Origin: Arthrobacter sp. NtRootA1
Lineage (GTDB): Bacteria > Actinomycetota > Actinomycetes > Actinomycetales > Micrococcaceae
DNA: 64,000 nt
NCBI RefSeq assembly: GCF_019976975.1
Contig: NZ_AP024630.1
Coordinates: 372,001-436,000 of the forward strand
Direction: 5' to 3'
Both the position numbers and the translations under genes were made by a program. Shown here in pieces: positions 1 to 8,837 of the stretch. Under the pieces are notes generated by a model, which saw only the letters and a program-made list of their open reading frames with translations, made no database searches and had not been told where the DNA came from. Position 1 is the stretch's first letter. Each line of letters begins with the position of its first letter.

Positions 1-5
1 CGAGA

Positions 6-584
6 GTGGATTCGGCCGTACTCATTGTCGTCTCCGTGGCGGTGGCCATTGCCGCTTCGGTTTCAACAGCCTCGACGATCATCAGCAATGGCTCCGGAGA
101 GGTGGTCCTGCGGCTGCCCCTTGACCCCTCCACTCGGGAGTCGGAAGCGCTGGATCTCGGTGCTGTTGCCCGCGTCTCGCAAGTGCAGGTAAGCGTCCCC
201 GTCCTTCCTGAATATGAGGCTTCACTCCTGGGTTGGTCGGCAGCCATGAATCTGGTGGCCGTCCTCTGCGTCGTTTTGCTCCTGGTTCTGCTGGCCTATC
301 GACTTACGAGCAGCATGCTGTTCGGCCCGCGCACTGCCGTCATCGTTGGGTCCGCCGGCATGCTCCTGGCAATTTCGGGAAGCGCAGCCCAGATTCTGGA
401 TTCCACCGCCAAGAACCGGCTGGCAGAAGAGCTTGGAGCCGCGCCGGCAAGGGCCGGGGAAACGTTGCTCTACATTTCCGAGTTCAACCCTGCACATTTG
501 GTGGCTGGTGGAGCGTTGGTGTTGCTTGCGGGCGTCTTCCAGTTTGGACGACGCCTACAGCGCGACACCGAAGGCCTTGTCTGA
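6..584 (+). CDS. DUF2975-type integral membrane protein
   Basis: The 192-residue product has an N-terminal hydrophobic segment (about residues 4-25), then three more membrane segments near 75-97, 108-128 and 165-180. This four-helix layout fits the DUF2975 family of small bacterial membrane proteins. The GTG start lies 5 bases inside the window, so the true start could be further upstream. Its stop overlaps the start of the next gene (TGATG), a spacing typical of the DUF2975/HTH two-gene unit in which the membrane protein and the regulator are made together. No enzymatic role is known for the family. Confidence 0.7.
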   Translation: MDSAVLIVVSVAVAIAASVSTASTIISNGSGEVVLRLPLDPSTRESEALDLGAVARVSQVQVSVPVLPEYEASLLGWSAAMNLVAVLCVVLLLVLLAYRLTSSMLFGPRTAVIVGSAGMLLAISGSAAQILDSTAKNRLAEELGAAPARAGETLLYISEFNPAHLVAGGALVLLAGVFQFGRRLQRDTEGLV

Positions 585-805
585 TGCCTGCCGAAGAAAT
601 AACTGCCATTCACTGCAAGCTGGACGAGTTGCTGGAGCTCCGCGGGATGACACTGACGGAGCTCAGCCGTCGCGTTGGGGTGAGCCTCGTCAACCTGTCC
701 GTCCTCAAAAACGACCGGGCCAAGGCCATCCGCTTCTCTACGCTCACGGCCATCTGCGAGGCGCTCGACTGCCAGGTTGGCGACCTCCTTGAACACGTCC
801 GGTAA
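584..805 (+). CDS. Small Cro/C1-type HTH regulator (YozG-like)
   Basis: This 73-residue protein is almost entirely one helix-turn-helix domain. The segments MTLTELSRRVGVS and NLSVLKNDRAKAIRFSTL fit the recognition region of short Cro/C1 regulators, and the C-terminal CQVGDLLEH is the usual end of the YozG-like group. The ATG overlaps the stop of the preceding DUF2975 gene, so the two are translationally coupled. It probably regulates its own operon. The target site is not evident. Confidence 0.85.
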   Translation: MPAEEITAIHCKLDELLELRGMTLTELSRRVGVSLVNLSVLKNDRAKAIRFSTLTAICEALDCQVGDLLEHVR

Positions 806-948
806 CCTCCCTTTGAGGGGAGTCCAGACCTCGATTTGGGAATATCGCTATCTATGCTCTAAAGTTTTAGAGTCCAGTTCGGACGGGTGAGAACCGAAAA
901 GAACGCATAAAGTGTTGTTTTTCCTCGCATAATCCGAATTGAGTTCAG

Positions 949-1021
949 GCCCCCATCGTCTAGCGGCCTAGGACACCGCCCTTTCACGGCGGCGGCACGG
1001 GTTCGAATCCCGTTGGGGGTA
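949..1021 (+). tRNA. tRNA-Glu (TTC anticodon)
   Basis: A complete cloverleaf can be drawn. The acceptor stem pairs GCCCCCA with TGGGGGT, the anticodon stem is CCGCC/GGCGG around the loop CTTTCAC, and the T-arm contains GGTTCGAATCC. The anticodon TTC reads Glu codons. The CCA end is not encoded. It is the first of three tRNAs on the same strand. Confidence 0.97.
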
Positions 1022-1106
1022 CGCAAGGCAAGTGGTAAATCGGATGAAAAAAGTCTGGTAAGCTAGAAGCCTTGAAAAAAACGCGGTAGAGATACTGCAA
1101 ACGCAA

Positions 1107-1180
1107 GGCCCTGTAGCGCAGTTGGTTAGCGCGCCGCCCTGTCACGGCGGAGGTCGCGGGTTCAAGTCCCGTCAGGGTCG
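1107..1180 (+). tRNA. tRNA-Asp (GTC anticodon)
   Basis: The acceptor stem pairs GGCCCTG with CAGGGTC. The anticodon stem CCGCC/GGCGG encloses the loop CTGTCAC with anticodon GTC (Asp), and the T-arm has GGTTCAAGTCC. The discriminator is G and CCA is not encoded. It lies 85 bases after tRNA-Glu. Confidence 0.97.
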
Positions 1181-1228
1181 CTCTGAGCGCCGGAAGTAAT
1201 TTCGGTTCTCAAGGTGACTTGTCACCTA

Positions 1229-1304
1229 GGCTCTGTAGCTCAGTTGGTAGAGCGTTCGACTGAAAATCGAAAGGTCACCGGATCGACGCCGGTCGGAGCC
1301 ACCA
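1229..1304 (+). tRNA. tRNA-Phe (GAA anticodon)
   Basis: The acceptor stem pairs GGCTCTG with CGGAGCC. The anticodon stem TTCGA/TCGAA encloses CTGAAAA with anticodon GAA (Phe). The T-loop reads GGATCGACGCC. Unlike the two tRNAs before it, the CCA end is encoded (1302-1304). A strong terminator follows directly. Confidence 0.97.
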
Positions 1305-1306
1305 GC

Positions 1307-1355
1307 GAAAACCCCGTCTTTCCCAGCAATAAAAGGGAAAGGGCGGGGTTTTTCT
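1307..1355 (+). terminator. Rho-independent terminator of the tRNA cluster
   Basis: An inverted repeat pairs AAACCCCG and CTTTCCC with GGGAAAG and CGGGGTTT across a short A-rich loop, and a run of five T follows. It sits directly after tRNA-Phe and ends the Glu-Asp-Phe transcript. Confidence 0.85.
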
Positions 1356-1413
1356 TTACGTCCTCCATGCTCCCCGGAAAGACTCGATCTGGCCCGCTCG
1401 GGAGAAATCTGAA

Positions 1414-1421
1414 GCAAAGAC
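1414..1421. repeat. Left target-site duplication of the IS
   Basis: GCAAAGAC directly abuts the left inverted repeat and is identical to the 8 bases after the right inverted repeat. Confidence 0.9.
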
Positions 1422-2711
1422 GGGTTATAGGACAAAACGTGTGTAAATCCCGGGTGTGTCATGATCGTCCGGCCCAGCCTGCGCGGTGCCAGAGGCCTTC
1501 ATCGGGGCTGAGGCCGGTGCTGTAGATCTCGGGGCCGGGCTCCGGTTCTGTGGTTGTGCTGGCGTTGGTCCTGCCGGGTTTGTAGTGCCGGTTTTCGATG
1601 AGCTTCGCCGGGGGCCGGGGTTGGTCGCTGTGGAGGTAGAGGTACCACTCGATGGCGCGTTTTTGGTGGTCCTCGCTCATGCCCCGGTGGGCCCGCAGGA
1701 TCAATCGGAGTTGCGCGTTGGTGCCTCCTTCGATCCGGTTGGTCGTCGAGGCGATATCCAGTCCGGTGTATTCAGCCTGCAGATAGGTAAAGAGGGTCCC
1801 GGCTTGGCCGAGTCGTTCCAGCAGCCGGTAGGCCTTGCGGAGTCTGTCGTGGGTGTACCACCAGGTTTGGTTGGCCCGGACCCATCCCGGAGCCATGGCC
1901 GTAGCGGTGCGGTAGGTGCGGGCCTTGACCAGATGCCCGTGTTCCTGATGCCAGTCATTGAGACCCGCGAGCCAGGCGGCTGCTTCGGCGGGGGCTTTGA
2001 TCCTGGTCAACGCCCGTCCCAGCCGCAGCAATGCTTTGCCCGCATCCGTTCGGGGCCGGCTGGTCAGGTAGGTCCGGACATTGCGTTGGACATGGACCAG
2101 ACACCGTTGGACCGCGGTTTCTGACCAGCACTCCGACAGGGCTGCGGCGATCCCCGAACCGCCGTCAGTGATCACCACGCGAGGGGCAGGGAACCGTTGC
2201 AGCAGCGCCGCCCACGCGGCCTTTTTCTCGGTGTCGCACCACTGCCAGCCAAGCACGTAATCACCGGCAACAGCGATCAGGCAGCACCACGACCCGACAA
2301 AGATCCCATCGACCTGGATCTGGTCATGGACCTCCCCGGTCACGGGAATGCGCGGGGCGATGTTCCAGCACCAGGCCGTGCGCCGTCGGAAGGACCGGGC
2401 CGTGCCGAACATGGTCAGCGACGACTGGCCTGAAGTGCCTAACAACCAACCAAGAAACGCCTCCAGCTCAGCGCGACGGCTGACATCCGGACGTTGACCG
2501 GAACGGCTCGCCCCGCAGTTCAGGCACCGGTAGCGCTGTTTGCCCGCTGCCGTTTTCCCGTTCCGTACCAGCGTCTGGCCGCAGACCAAACATTCCCCAG
2601 ATATGCAAGCACCCCAGCCACCCTAAGCTCCAAAAGCTTAGCTATCCCGGAATTCGCCCGCCAGCGCTGGAAAGCAGGCCCAACCAATACACACGTTTTG
2701 TCCTATAACCC
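1422..2711 (-). mobile_element. IS1249-like insertion sequence (IS256 group), complete
   Basis: The element is 1290 bp with perfect 24-bp terminal inverted repeats (1422-1445 and 2688-2711, outer end GGGTTATAGGAC). Both sides carry the same 8-bp direct repeat, GCAAAGAC (1414-1421 and 2712-2719), which is the target duplication expected of this group. It holds one transposase gene on the minus strand. It sits between the tRNA cluster and an ion-channel gene and interrupts no recognisable gene. The perfect ends and duplication suggest a recent insertion. Confidence 0.93.
1459..2589 (-). CDS. IS1249-type DDE transposase
   Basis: The 376-residue product has an N-terminal zinc ribbon (a Cys near the start paired with CLNCG around residues 23-27) and a DDE core. 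The first Asp is in QIQVDG, the second in VVITDGGSG, and the Glu is in NRIEGGTNAQ, the usual IS1249 arrangement. The motif WWYTHDRLRK is also typical. The start is odd. The only start codon in this frame is TTG at 2589, which falls inside the first Cys pair (the upstream codons read GECLVCG). The frame is open back to a TAG 14 codons earlier with no ATG or GTG. Either a non-canonical upstream start is used or the extreme N-terminus has been altered. Confidence 0.9.
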   Translation of the reverse strand: MVCGQTLVRNGKTAAGKQRYRCLNCGASRSGQRPDVSRRAELEAFLGWLLGTSGQSSLTMFGTARSFRRRTAWCWNIAPRIPVTGEVHDQIQVDGIFVGSWCCLIAVAGDYVLGWQWCDTEKKAAWAALLQRFPAPRVVITDGGSGIAAALSECWSETAVQRCLVHVQRNVRTYLTSRPRTDAGKALLRLGRALTRIKAPAEAAAWLAGLNDWHQEHGHLVKARTYRTATAMAPGWVRANQTWWYTHDRLRKAYRLLERLGQAGTLFTYLQAEYTGLDIASTTNRIEGGTNAQLRLILRAHRGMSEDHQKRAIEWYLYLHSDQPRPPAKLIENRHYKPGRTNASTTTEPEPGPEIYSTGLSPDEGLWHRAGWAGRS

Positions 2712-2719
2712 GCAAAGAC
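2712..2719. repeat. Right target-site duplication of the IS
   Basis: GCAAAGAC directly abuts the right inverted repeat and is identical to the 8 bases before the left inverted repeat. Confidence 0.9.
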
Positions 2720-2870
2720 CTGATATTCCCCTGGTAGAAGGTCGGTGCCCTTTCCGCACGCGAGACCGCCGTAGAGAAATGGTCTCTGCAGACCGGGCCG
2801 ATCGCGAGGATCAGCGCGGTCCGGCGGACCACAGCACCGCCGCTGAGCCGGGAGGAATCTATGATGAGGC

Positions 2871-3749
2871 ATGGACTTCGGGGACGTGTTGTGGACCGTG
2901 TTGGGAGCCGGGCTGATTCTGCTCATGCTCGTCGACGTCTTCCACACGCTACTTTATCCGCACGGTTCGGGGCCGGTGAGCAGGATGATAATGCGCGGAT
3001 TCTGGCTTCTTTCCAAACGAATCAGGGGACGGGCCTCTTCGTTGGCAGCTCCCGTGGCAATGGCTGCAGTTATCGGCGCTTGGGCAGCCCTGGTAGTCGT
3101 AGGCTGGGCTCTGCTTTACCTACCGCATCTGCCGGAGGGTTTCGTTTACGAAGCCGGGGTGCCGCAGCAGAGCGATTTCTTCGAAGCGGTCTACGTCTCG
3201 ATGGTTACGCTTTCCACGGTGGGATTCGGAGACGTCGTGGCAGGCAGTCCTCTGCTCAGGCTGGTCTCTGCCTCCGAGGCAGTCACGGGTTTCGGGTTGC
3301 TGACGGCCACGGTCTCTTGGATCCTTCAGATGTACCCTGCCCTGAACCGCCGTCGGGCTCTTGCCCACCAACTGAACCTGTTCAGGGAAGCTGCAGGCCC
3401 TGCCGGCGCATCTTCAATGGATCCGCGCCATGCCGCGGGACTGCTCGAATCGCTGGCCAGAAGCGTCGCGTCCGTAAGCGTGGACATGCTCTCTTTCCAC
3501 GAAACCTATTACTTCCATGAAGTCGAGCCCAGGGGCTCCCTGCCGGCCACTGTCGTGTATGCCCATCACCTCGCGTCGGGAGCCAAAGCGAGTGAGAACA
3601 GGGAACTCCAGTTTGCCGGACGGATGCTGGAGGCAGCTTTGGAAGATCTCGCAACGGTTCTTCGCGGCAGATTCCGTCATCCTGGGACGACATCCCTGGA
3701 GGTGTTTGACAATTATTCAAGGCATCACAGACATCGTCAGTCCGGGTGA
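2871..3749 (+). CDS. Two-helix potassium-channel family membrane protein
   Basis: The 292-residue protein has hydrophobic segments near residues 5-25, 60-84 and 128-152. A pore loop between the last two carries the selectivity-filter sequence TVGFGD (116-121). This is the signature of the bacterial ion-channel (Ion_trans_2) family, so potassium conduction is the likely role. The C-terminal 140 residues are soluble, contain no recognised RCK domain, and may be regulatory. The ATG at 2871 was chosen because the membrane segment begins at once. An out-of-frame ATG lies at 2861. The gene is convergent with the ABC permease and 8 bases from it. Confidence 0.8.
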   Translation: MDFGDVLWTVLGAGLILLMLVDVFHTLLYPHGSGPVSRMIMRGFWLLSKRIRGRASSLAAPVAMAAVIGAWAALVVVGWALLYLPHLPEGFVYEAGVPQQSDFFEAVYVSMVTLSTVGFGDVVAGSPLLRLVSASEAVTGFGLLTATVSWILQMYPALNRRRALAHQLNLFREAAGPAGASSMDPRHAAGLLESLARSVASVSVDMLSFHETYYFHEVEPRGSLPATVVYAHHLASGAKASENRELQFAGRMLEAALEDLATVLRGRFRHPGTTSLEVFDNYSRHHRHRQSG

Positions 3750-3757
3750 CGGTCTGT

Positions 3758-5380
3758 TCATGCGGTGAGGTCCCGGCGTCGGATCCGCGCGACGGAAGAC
3801 AACGCGAGTGCGGTGGCGACCGCCGTTAACGCGATGGCACCCGCGACGTTGAAATCCTCCACTGGCATCGCCGAGGAGTGCCGGAACGGGCTTAGGCTCA
3901 CAAGCCATCCGGGCACCCCGAAGAAGTCCCCGAACTGGTCCAGCACCAACGAGACGGCAAGGATTCCCCAGCCCAGCGGGACGCTAAGCCGTGGGGCGAT
4001 TGAGAATGCCAACGCGGTGACTGCCAGGAACACGAACGCCGCCGGGGCATGCGCCAGTGCCGCGGGCAGCAGGTAGCCTGCCCGCTGAGGAGCCGTCCCG
4101 GAGAGCCCAAGACCCACGGCGGCCGCCGTTCCGCCAGCTATCGTCACCAGTACGGCTGACCCGGCCGCCACCAGCACGTTGGCGCCGAGCCAGCGTTCCA
4201 CGGACTGGGGCGTTGAGAGTAGGAACTCAGCCCTGCCTTCTGTCTCTTCGGCTCGCATGCGTAGCACGGCCTGGATCCCTGACGCTGCAGCCAGTACCCC
4301 CACGATTCCCAACAAAGCTGTGATGAAAAGGTCCACCGCATCAACATGGACGCCGGGGACAAGCCGGGAGATCAGATCCTGGAGGGCTGAGCTGCCTGAC
4401 ATGGCATCCCTGACGATGGGTCCAAAAGCCCCGGCCAGGGCACCCAGTACTCCCGCTCCCCCGCACCAGCCCACGATGGTGGAGCGCTGCAACCGCCAAG
4501 TCAGACCAAACAAGGACCCGCCTCCCAGGCCCGCTCTTTCCTTCCCGTAACGCCGGCTTAGCAGAGCGGCGTCGAGGTCCCGGCGTTCCCTCACCAGAAC
4601 GGAGGCGGAGGCCAACAGGACAGCCGCCGCCAGAAGTACCAGCAGAGGCAGTGGATCGGCAGCGGTGAAAGGCCGGGACCGTTGGCCCCACCCGATTGGC
4701 GACAGCAACGAAATCCACGAGCTTGTCACATGCTGCAGATCGGCGCCGGGAGTGCCCACGGCATCCCCGACACCGCGCATCAGGTAAGACACACCCACCA
4801 GGGCAGCAGCTGCCCCGTTGGCGCTGCGCCCTGATGGCATAGCCTGGGCAACCACTGCGCCGACCGCGCCGAAGAATAGCCCTACAGAGCCCACAGCTGC
4901 CCCGGCCATCAGGGAACCAAGTACCGGTAGCCCGGCAGCGATGAATCCCGCGCCCACCGTCCCCGCAAGCACAAGGTTGGCAGCCGCAGCCAGTACCAGT
5001 GTGGCGATCAACGGCGCGGACCTCCAGTGTGGTGTGGAACCCAGGAGTTCTGCGCGTCCGAGCTCTTCATCCGTGCGGGTGTGCCGCACAGTCAGGAAGG
5101 TGCTCATCAGCGCGGCGAGGACGGCTGTGAATGCATAACCCTGAAAGAATACGACCGCGCCGGTGCTGGTACCGTCCGGGACACCCCGGACGAAAAGGAA
5201 GGCCGGACTTGACGTGGCCACCGTGATGATCGCGGTGCGTGAGGGCGTGTCTCCGAATTGAGTGGCGACCGCTGTTGCGGTTGCGAACCCCAGCACCGCT
5301 ATGCCTCCGACCCATAAGGGGAGCACCAGTTTGTCCCGATGGGCTTGGAAGCGCACCAGCTGCAGCAGGCCGGACATCAC
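3758..5380 (-). CDS. ABC-2 type exporter permease (polyketide/drug-type)
   Basis: The 540-residue protein is very hydrophobic, with about 12 membrane segments in two similar halves (each opening with a stretch like LVRFQAHRDKL or LTWRLQRSTIVGW). This doubled ABC-2 permease is found in actinobacterial exporters annotated for polyketide antibiotics or drugs. Its ATG overlaps the TGA of the upstream ATPase gene by four bases, so the two form one exporter. The substrate cannot be read from the sequence, and no regulator is adjacent. Confidence 0.82.
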   Translation of the reverse strand: MMSGLLQLVRFQAHRDKLVLPLWVGGIAVLGFATATAVATQFGDTPSRTAIITVATSSPAFLFVRGVPDGTSTGAVVFFQGYAFTAVLAALMSTFLTVRHTRTDEELGRAELLGSTPHWRSAPLIATLVLAAAANLVLAGTVGAGFIAAGLPVLGSLMAGAAVGSVGLFFGAVGAVVAQAMPSGRSANGAAAALVGVSYLMRGVGDAVGTPGADLQHVTSSWISLLSPIGWGQRSRPFTAADPLPLLVLLAAAVLLASASVLVRERRDLDAALLSRRYGKERAGLGGGSLFGLTWRLQRSTIVGWCGGAGVLGALAGAFGPIVRDAMSGSSALQDLISRLVPGVHVDAVDLFITALLGIVGVLAAASGIQAVLRMRAEETEGRAEFLLSTPQSVERWLGANVLVAAGSAVLVTIAGGTAAAVGLGLSGTAPQRAGYLLPAALAHAPAAFVFLAVTALAFSIAPRLSVPLGWGILAVSLVLDQFGDFFGVPGWLVSLSPFRHSSAMPVEDFNVAGAIALTAVATALALSSVARIRRRDLTA

Positions 5381-6288
5381 TGCATCTCCGGAGTGGCTTG
5401 GCCATAGTGGCCCAGGAACAGCGATTCCAGGGAAGGTGGCGAGGCGGAGAAGCCATCGAATCCCAAGGCAGATAGCCCGGCGAGGAGAGCGGGAACGTCG
5501 CCGGCGTCAGCATCGAATTCAGCGCTCGTTCCGTCAATGCTCAGTTCATGGATTCCCGGAAGCGAAGCCAGTCGATCGGGCTCGGTCAGGCCAGTCACCC
5601 GGAAGCGGGTGCGTCTTAGGTGCCGGAGGTCTGCCAAGGTCCCTGTTTCGACGGCCGTGCCGGACCGGATGATGGTGACCCGGTCACACAGTTGTTCGAC
5701 CTCGCTGAGGATATGGCTGGAGAGCAGGATGGTGGCGCCCTCCTGGTGGACCCGTTGAATCTCAGCACGGAACACTGCATCCATGATGGGGTCCAACCCG
5801 GAGCTGGGTTCATCGAGCAGGTAAAGCCGGGCGGTGCGCGCGAAGGCGGCGATGAGCGCCGCCTTTTGGCGGTTGCCCTTGGAATAAGTTCGCGATTTTT
5901 TCCGCGGATCAAACTCAAAGTCGGTGATGAGTCGTCTGCGCAAAGCCTCATCAGCCCCGCCTCGCAGACCTGTAAGCAGGTCAATGACTTCACCGCCGGT
6001 GAGGTTCGGCCACAGTGAGACGTCGCCGGGAACGTAGGCGATATCCCGGCGGGCACGGACCGGTTCCACCCAAGGATCGCGCCCGAAGACACGAACGGTT
6101 CCCGATGAAGGGCGGATCAGTCCCAGCAGCACCCTGAGCGTCGTGGATTTTCCGGCCCCGTTGGGACCAAGAAATCCGTGGATCTCCCCGTCGGAGACTT
6201 TGAGATTGAGATCGTTCAAGGCACGTGTCCGGCCGAAGTCTTTGGTGAGCTCCGTCGATTCAATGATGGGGTGGGCTAATGCGTTCAT
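5377..6288 (-). CDS. ABC exporter ATP-binding protein
   Basis: The 303-residue ATPase has the Walker A motif GPNGAGKST (about residues 40-48), a signature-like segment YSKGNRQKA and Walker B YLLDEPSSGLDP. The C-terminal extension of about 80 residues is typical of drug-exporter ATPases. The start at 6288 is preceded by GAGGAG ten bases upstream. The longer open frame back to 6525 runs into the hairpin after the next gene and is rejected. It is translationally coupled to the permease and powers its export. Confidence 0.88.
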   Translation of the reverse strand: MNALAHPIIESTELTKDFGRTRALNDLNLKVSDGEIHGFLGPNGAGKSTTLRVLLGLIRPSSGTVRVFGRDPWVEPVRARRDIAYVPGDVSLWPNLTGGEVIDLLTGLRGGADEALRRRLITDFEFDPRKKSRTYSKGNRQKAALIAAFARTARLYLLDEPSSGLDPIMDAVFRAEIQRVHQEGATILLSSHILSEVEQLCDRVTIIRSGTAVETGTLADLRHLRRTRFRVTGLTEPDRLASLPGIHELSIDGTSAEFDADAGDVPALLAGLSALGFDGFSASPPSLESLFLGHYGQATPEMQ

Positions 6289-6481
6289 GGCCGGTCCGCT
6301 CCTCGGGTCCACAGACGAACGCGACCGGCGGATGCCAGGGCGTTCCGCGGCTTTCAGCCACGGGCCGACCAGGCTTCCCGGCTCTCCGCTCCACAGCATA
6401 CAAGCCCCGCGGCGCCCCGGAAAGGGCAGCAATCCGGTTCCCGGGGCCATCTGGGAGGAAAGGTCTTGAGCTTTAGTCCTC

Positions 6482-6525
6482 GTGCGTAAGCGTAGGCACC
6501 CCCAACGATGCCTACGCTTACGCAC
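6482..6525 (-). terminator. Hairpin after the Ugp-like importer operon
   Basis: Perfect 17-bp arms (6482-6498 and 6509-6525) with a 10-base loop lie 6 bases beyond the stop of the substrate-binding protein. There is no T tract, so this is a strong hairpin of the kind that ends GC-rich actinobacterial transcripts. It could act on either strand. Confidence 0.7.
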
Positions 6526-6531
6526 CGGGGC

Positions 6532-7899
6532 TTACGACTTCAGCTTCGGCTTCACATCCTTGTTGTAGATGGCCTCCAACGTTCCCTTCAACTCGGTCAG
6601 CGTTGCCTGCACATCGGCCTTTTCATTCATGATCCTGGTAGCTGCTTTGGCCAGCTCCTGATCTCCGCCGGGGAGGAACGTTCGGGCAAAGTCCTGGGTG
6701 CGCGTCTCCTTGAGCTGGTCTACGACAGTTTGGAATTCCGGTGTCTGGGCAACAATCGCCGAGATATCTGCCGCCTCGGCTACGGGCATGTAGCCGGTTG
6801 CAGCAGACAACGTAGACGTGCTCTGCGCGTTCGTCATGAAGGTGACGAACTTAGCCGCTGCAAGCTGCCGTTCGGGTGACGTTTTGCTGGCGATCACCAA
6901 ACCGGAACCGCCCGTGGGACAAACCTGCGAGGCCGCAGCCGACCCACCCGGCAAGAACCCGACGTCGATCCTCATGTTTGCTTCCTTCGCCGCCTTGAGG
7001 GTGGCTGCGAGGTCGGCGGACGAGCTGATCGTGGCGCTGATTGCACCGGCTTGAAGGTCGGTAATGGCATTCTTGGAGGAGACCCCGGCCCAGCCATTCT
7101 TCACAATGGAGTCCTGCACCCACTGCATCGCGGCAACAGATTGGCTTGAATTTGCCGTAATCTCCCACTCCTTGGACCAACCGCCGCCTTGGCCCCACAG
7201 CACGTTTTGAAGGGTCCACCCGGCGTAACCTGCGATCGCGGGGTACTGGTAGGCGTTTTGGTATCCGGAAGCTGAGGCATTTGCCGACTTAATCCTGGGG
7301 GCCCATTCGGCGAACTCTTCCCAGGTTTTTGGCGCGCGCTCGGGAACGCCGGCCGCCTTGAAGTGGTCCTTATTGAAGTAGAACAACGGGGTTGAACGGG
7401 CGTAGGGGACTGCCCACAGCTGATCAGAATATTCGTAATCGGCGATCAACCCGGACTTGTAGTCGGAGGAACTGACGTTGACAGCTTTGAGAAGAGCATT
7501 GATCGGAAGGATGGCACCTGAGACCGCGTAACGGAACCACCACACATCCGATGCCACAACCACGTCCGGTACTTCGCTCCCGGCTTGGGAAGTTTGGAAC
7601 TTTTGCGCCACTTCCTCGTAGTTTGAGCCTCCGGTGATGAGGTTGACCTTGATATCCGGATTGGCCGCTTGGAAAGCCTCTATCAGTTTCTGCTCGGTAT
7701 CCCGGGACTTACCGGGATGGCTGGACATGAAACTGATGCTTGGCGCAGGTTTGACCTTGGACCAATCCTCCGCAGAGAGCGCCTTTGCTGATGTGCTTCC
7801 GGCATCCGTCGAGGGGCCGCCGCAGGCTGCAAGCGCGACGGCGGTGACTGAGGCTCCAGCCAAGCCGAGGAAATGCTTCCGGGAAAGTGTTTTTGACAT
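6532..7899 (-). CDS. Carbohydrate ABC transporter substrate-binding lipoprotein (UgpB-like)
   Basis: The 455-residue protein begins with a twin-arginine-like or Sec lipoprotein signal (SRKHFLGLAGASVTAVALAAC, lipobox ending at Cys 26), followed by a Gly/Ser-rich linker. The rest is a family 1 extracellular solute-binding fold. It follows two permease genes on the same strand and is the surface receptor of that importer. The nearby glycerophosphodiester phosphodiesterase gene suggests glycerol-3-phosphate or a glycerophosphodiester as ligand. That is inference, and other oligosaccharides are possible. Confidence 0.85.
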   Translation of the reverse strand: MSKTLSRKHFLGLAGASVTAVALAACGGPSTDAGSTSAKALSAEDWSKVKPAPSISFMSSHPGKSRDTEQKLIEAFQAANPDIKVNLITGGSNYEEVAQKFQTSQAGSEVPDVVVASDVWWFRYAVSGAILPINALLKAVNVSSSDYKSGLIADYEYSDQLWAVPYARSTPLFYFNKDHFKAAGVPERAPKTWEEFAEWAPRIKSANASASGYQNAYQYPAIAGYAGWTLQNVLWGQGGGWSKEWEITANSSQSVAAMQWVQDSIVKNGWAGVSSKNAITDLQAGAISATISSSADLAATLKAAKEANMRIDVGFLPGGSAAASQVCPTGGSGLVIASKTSPERQLAAAKFVTFMTNAQSTSTLSAATGYMPVAEAADISAIVAQTPEFQTVVDQLKETRTQDFARTFLPGGDQELAKAATRIMNEKADVQATLTELKGTLEAIYNKDVKPKLKS

Positions 7900-7955
7900 A
7901 GGGGAAGTGCCTTTCTAGTGATCGAGGTGCTCAAGCATCCTCAAAGGGTGGAGTT

Positions 7956-8837
7956 TTAGCCGGTAACCGAGCCCTGAGTGAGCCCGGAGACGATGTACCG
8001 CTGCAGCGCGGCAAAGATGAGCAGGATCGGTAGGAGGACGATCACCGCACCGGCCATGAGCATGCCCCAGTTCTGGGTGCTGCCATCGCTGTTGACCAGT
8101 TGCGTCAAGCCCACAGGAAGGGTCATCATGTCCGGATGGTCCGTGACGATCAGCGGCCAGATGTACTCGTTCCATTCAGAAACGATGGTCACCAATGCAA
8201 CGGTCGCGATGCTCGGCACGGACACCGGGACAACGATCTTCCAGAGCTTGCGCCAGTGGCCCGCACCGTCGATTTCCGCCGATTCCAGGATTGCCGGCGG
8301 CAGTGTGAGGAAGTGCTGCCTGAGGAGGAAGGTGCCAAACGCCGTTCCCAAGCCTGGAAGGATAATTCCCCAATAGGTGTTGAGCCCTCCCATGCCTGCG
8401 ATCAAAACGTAGTTGGGAAGCACGGAAACCTGCGGCGGGACCATGAGCGCAACCAGAATCAGGAGGAAGATCACCCTCTTGAAGGGGAAACGGATAAACA
8501 CGAGTGCGTAGGCCGTGAAGACTGCAAGTACGCATTTAATGGTGGACCCGATGACTGTGACGATCACGCTGTTGAGGAAGAATCGCGCGAAGGGCACGGT
8601 AGATGCTGCATCTGCGTAGTTCTGAAGGCTTGGGTTCTTCGGCAGCAGAGTCAGGTTTGTTGTCACGATCTCGCCGGGCGCTTTGAGGGAAGACAACATC
8701 ATCCACAGAAGGGGCACGAAGACCACCAGGGTTGCCAGCAGAAGGGGGACGTAACCCCCGGCAATCGTCTTGCCAAGGTTTTGCCAGGAAAGTGGACGGT
8801 CACGAGGTGCTGTGGTTTCAAGGGTGTTGGTGCTCAT
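7956..8837 (-). CDS. Carbohydrate ABC transporter permease (MalG/UgpE-like)
   Basis: The 293-residue inner-membrane protein has six predicted membrane segments. Near residues 195-215 it carries the EAA loop (ESAEIDGAGHWRKLWKIVVP) that contacts the ATPase. The length and the loop are those of CUT1 importers. Its start overlaps the stop of the partner permease upstream by four bases. No ATPase gene accompanies the set, so a shared MsmK-type ATPase encoded elsewhere is implied. Confidence 0.9.
   Translation of the reverse strand: MSTNTLETTAPRDRPLSWQNLGKTIAGGYVPLLLATLVVFVPLLWMMLSSLKAPGEIVTTNLTLLPKNPSLQNYADAASTVPFARFFLNSVIVTVIGSTIKCVLAVFTAYALVFIRFPFKRVIFLLILVALMVPPQVSVLPNYVLIAGMGGLNTYWGIILPGLGTAFGTFLLRQHFLTLPPAILESAEIDGAGHWRKLWKIVVPVSVPSIATVALVTIVSEWNEYIWPLIVTDHPDMMTLPVGLTQLVNSDGSTQNWGMLMAGAVIVLLPILLIFAALQRYIVSGLTQGSVTG

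Noticed and set aside
1229..1421. Phage or island attachment site at tRNA-Phe
   Set aside because: No integrase and no repeat of the tRNA 3' end were seen. The adjacent element is a simple insertion sequence with its own duplication.
1214..1525. Plus-strand frame covering tRNA-Phe and the IS left end
   Set aside because: It overlaps a clear tRNA gene and its terminator and has no protein features.
6289..6525. N-terminal extension of the ABC exporter ATPase (frame open to 6525)
   Set aside because: It starts inside the hairpin after the neighbouring operon, encodes a basic low-complexity stretch unlike the family, and a good ribosome site lies at 6288.
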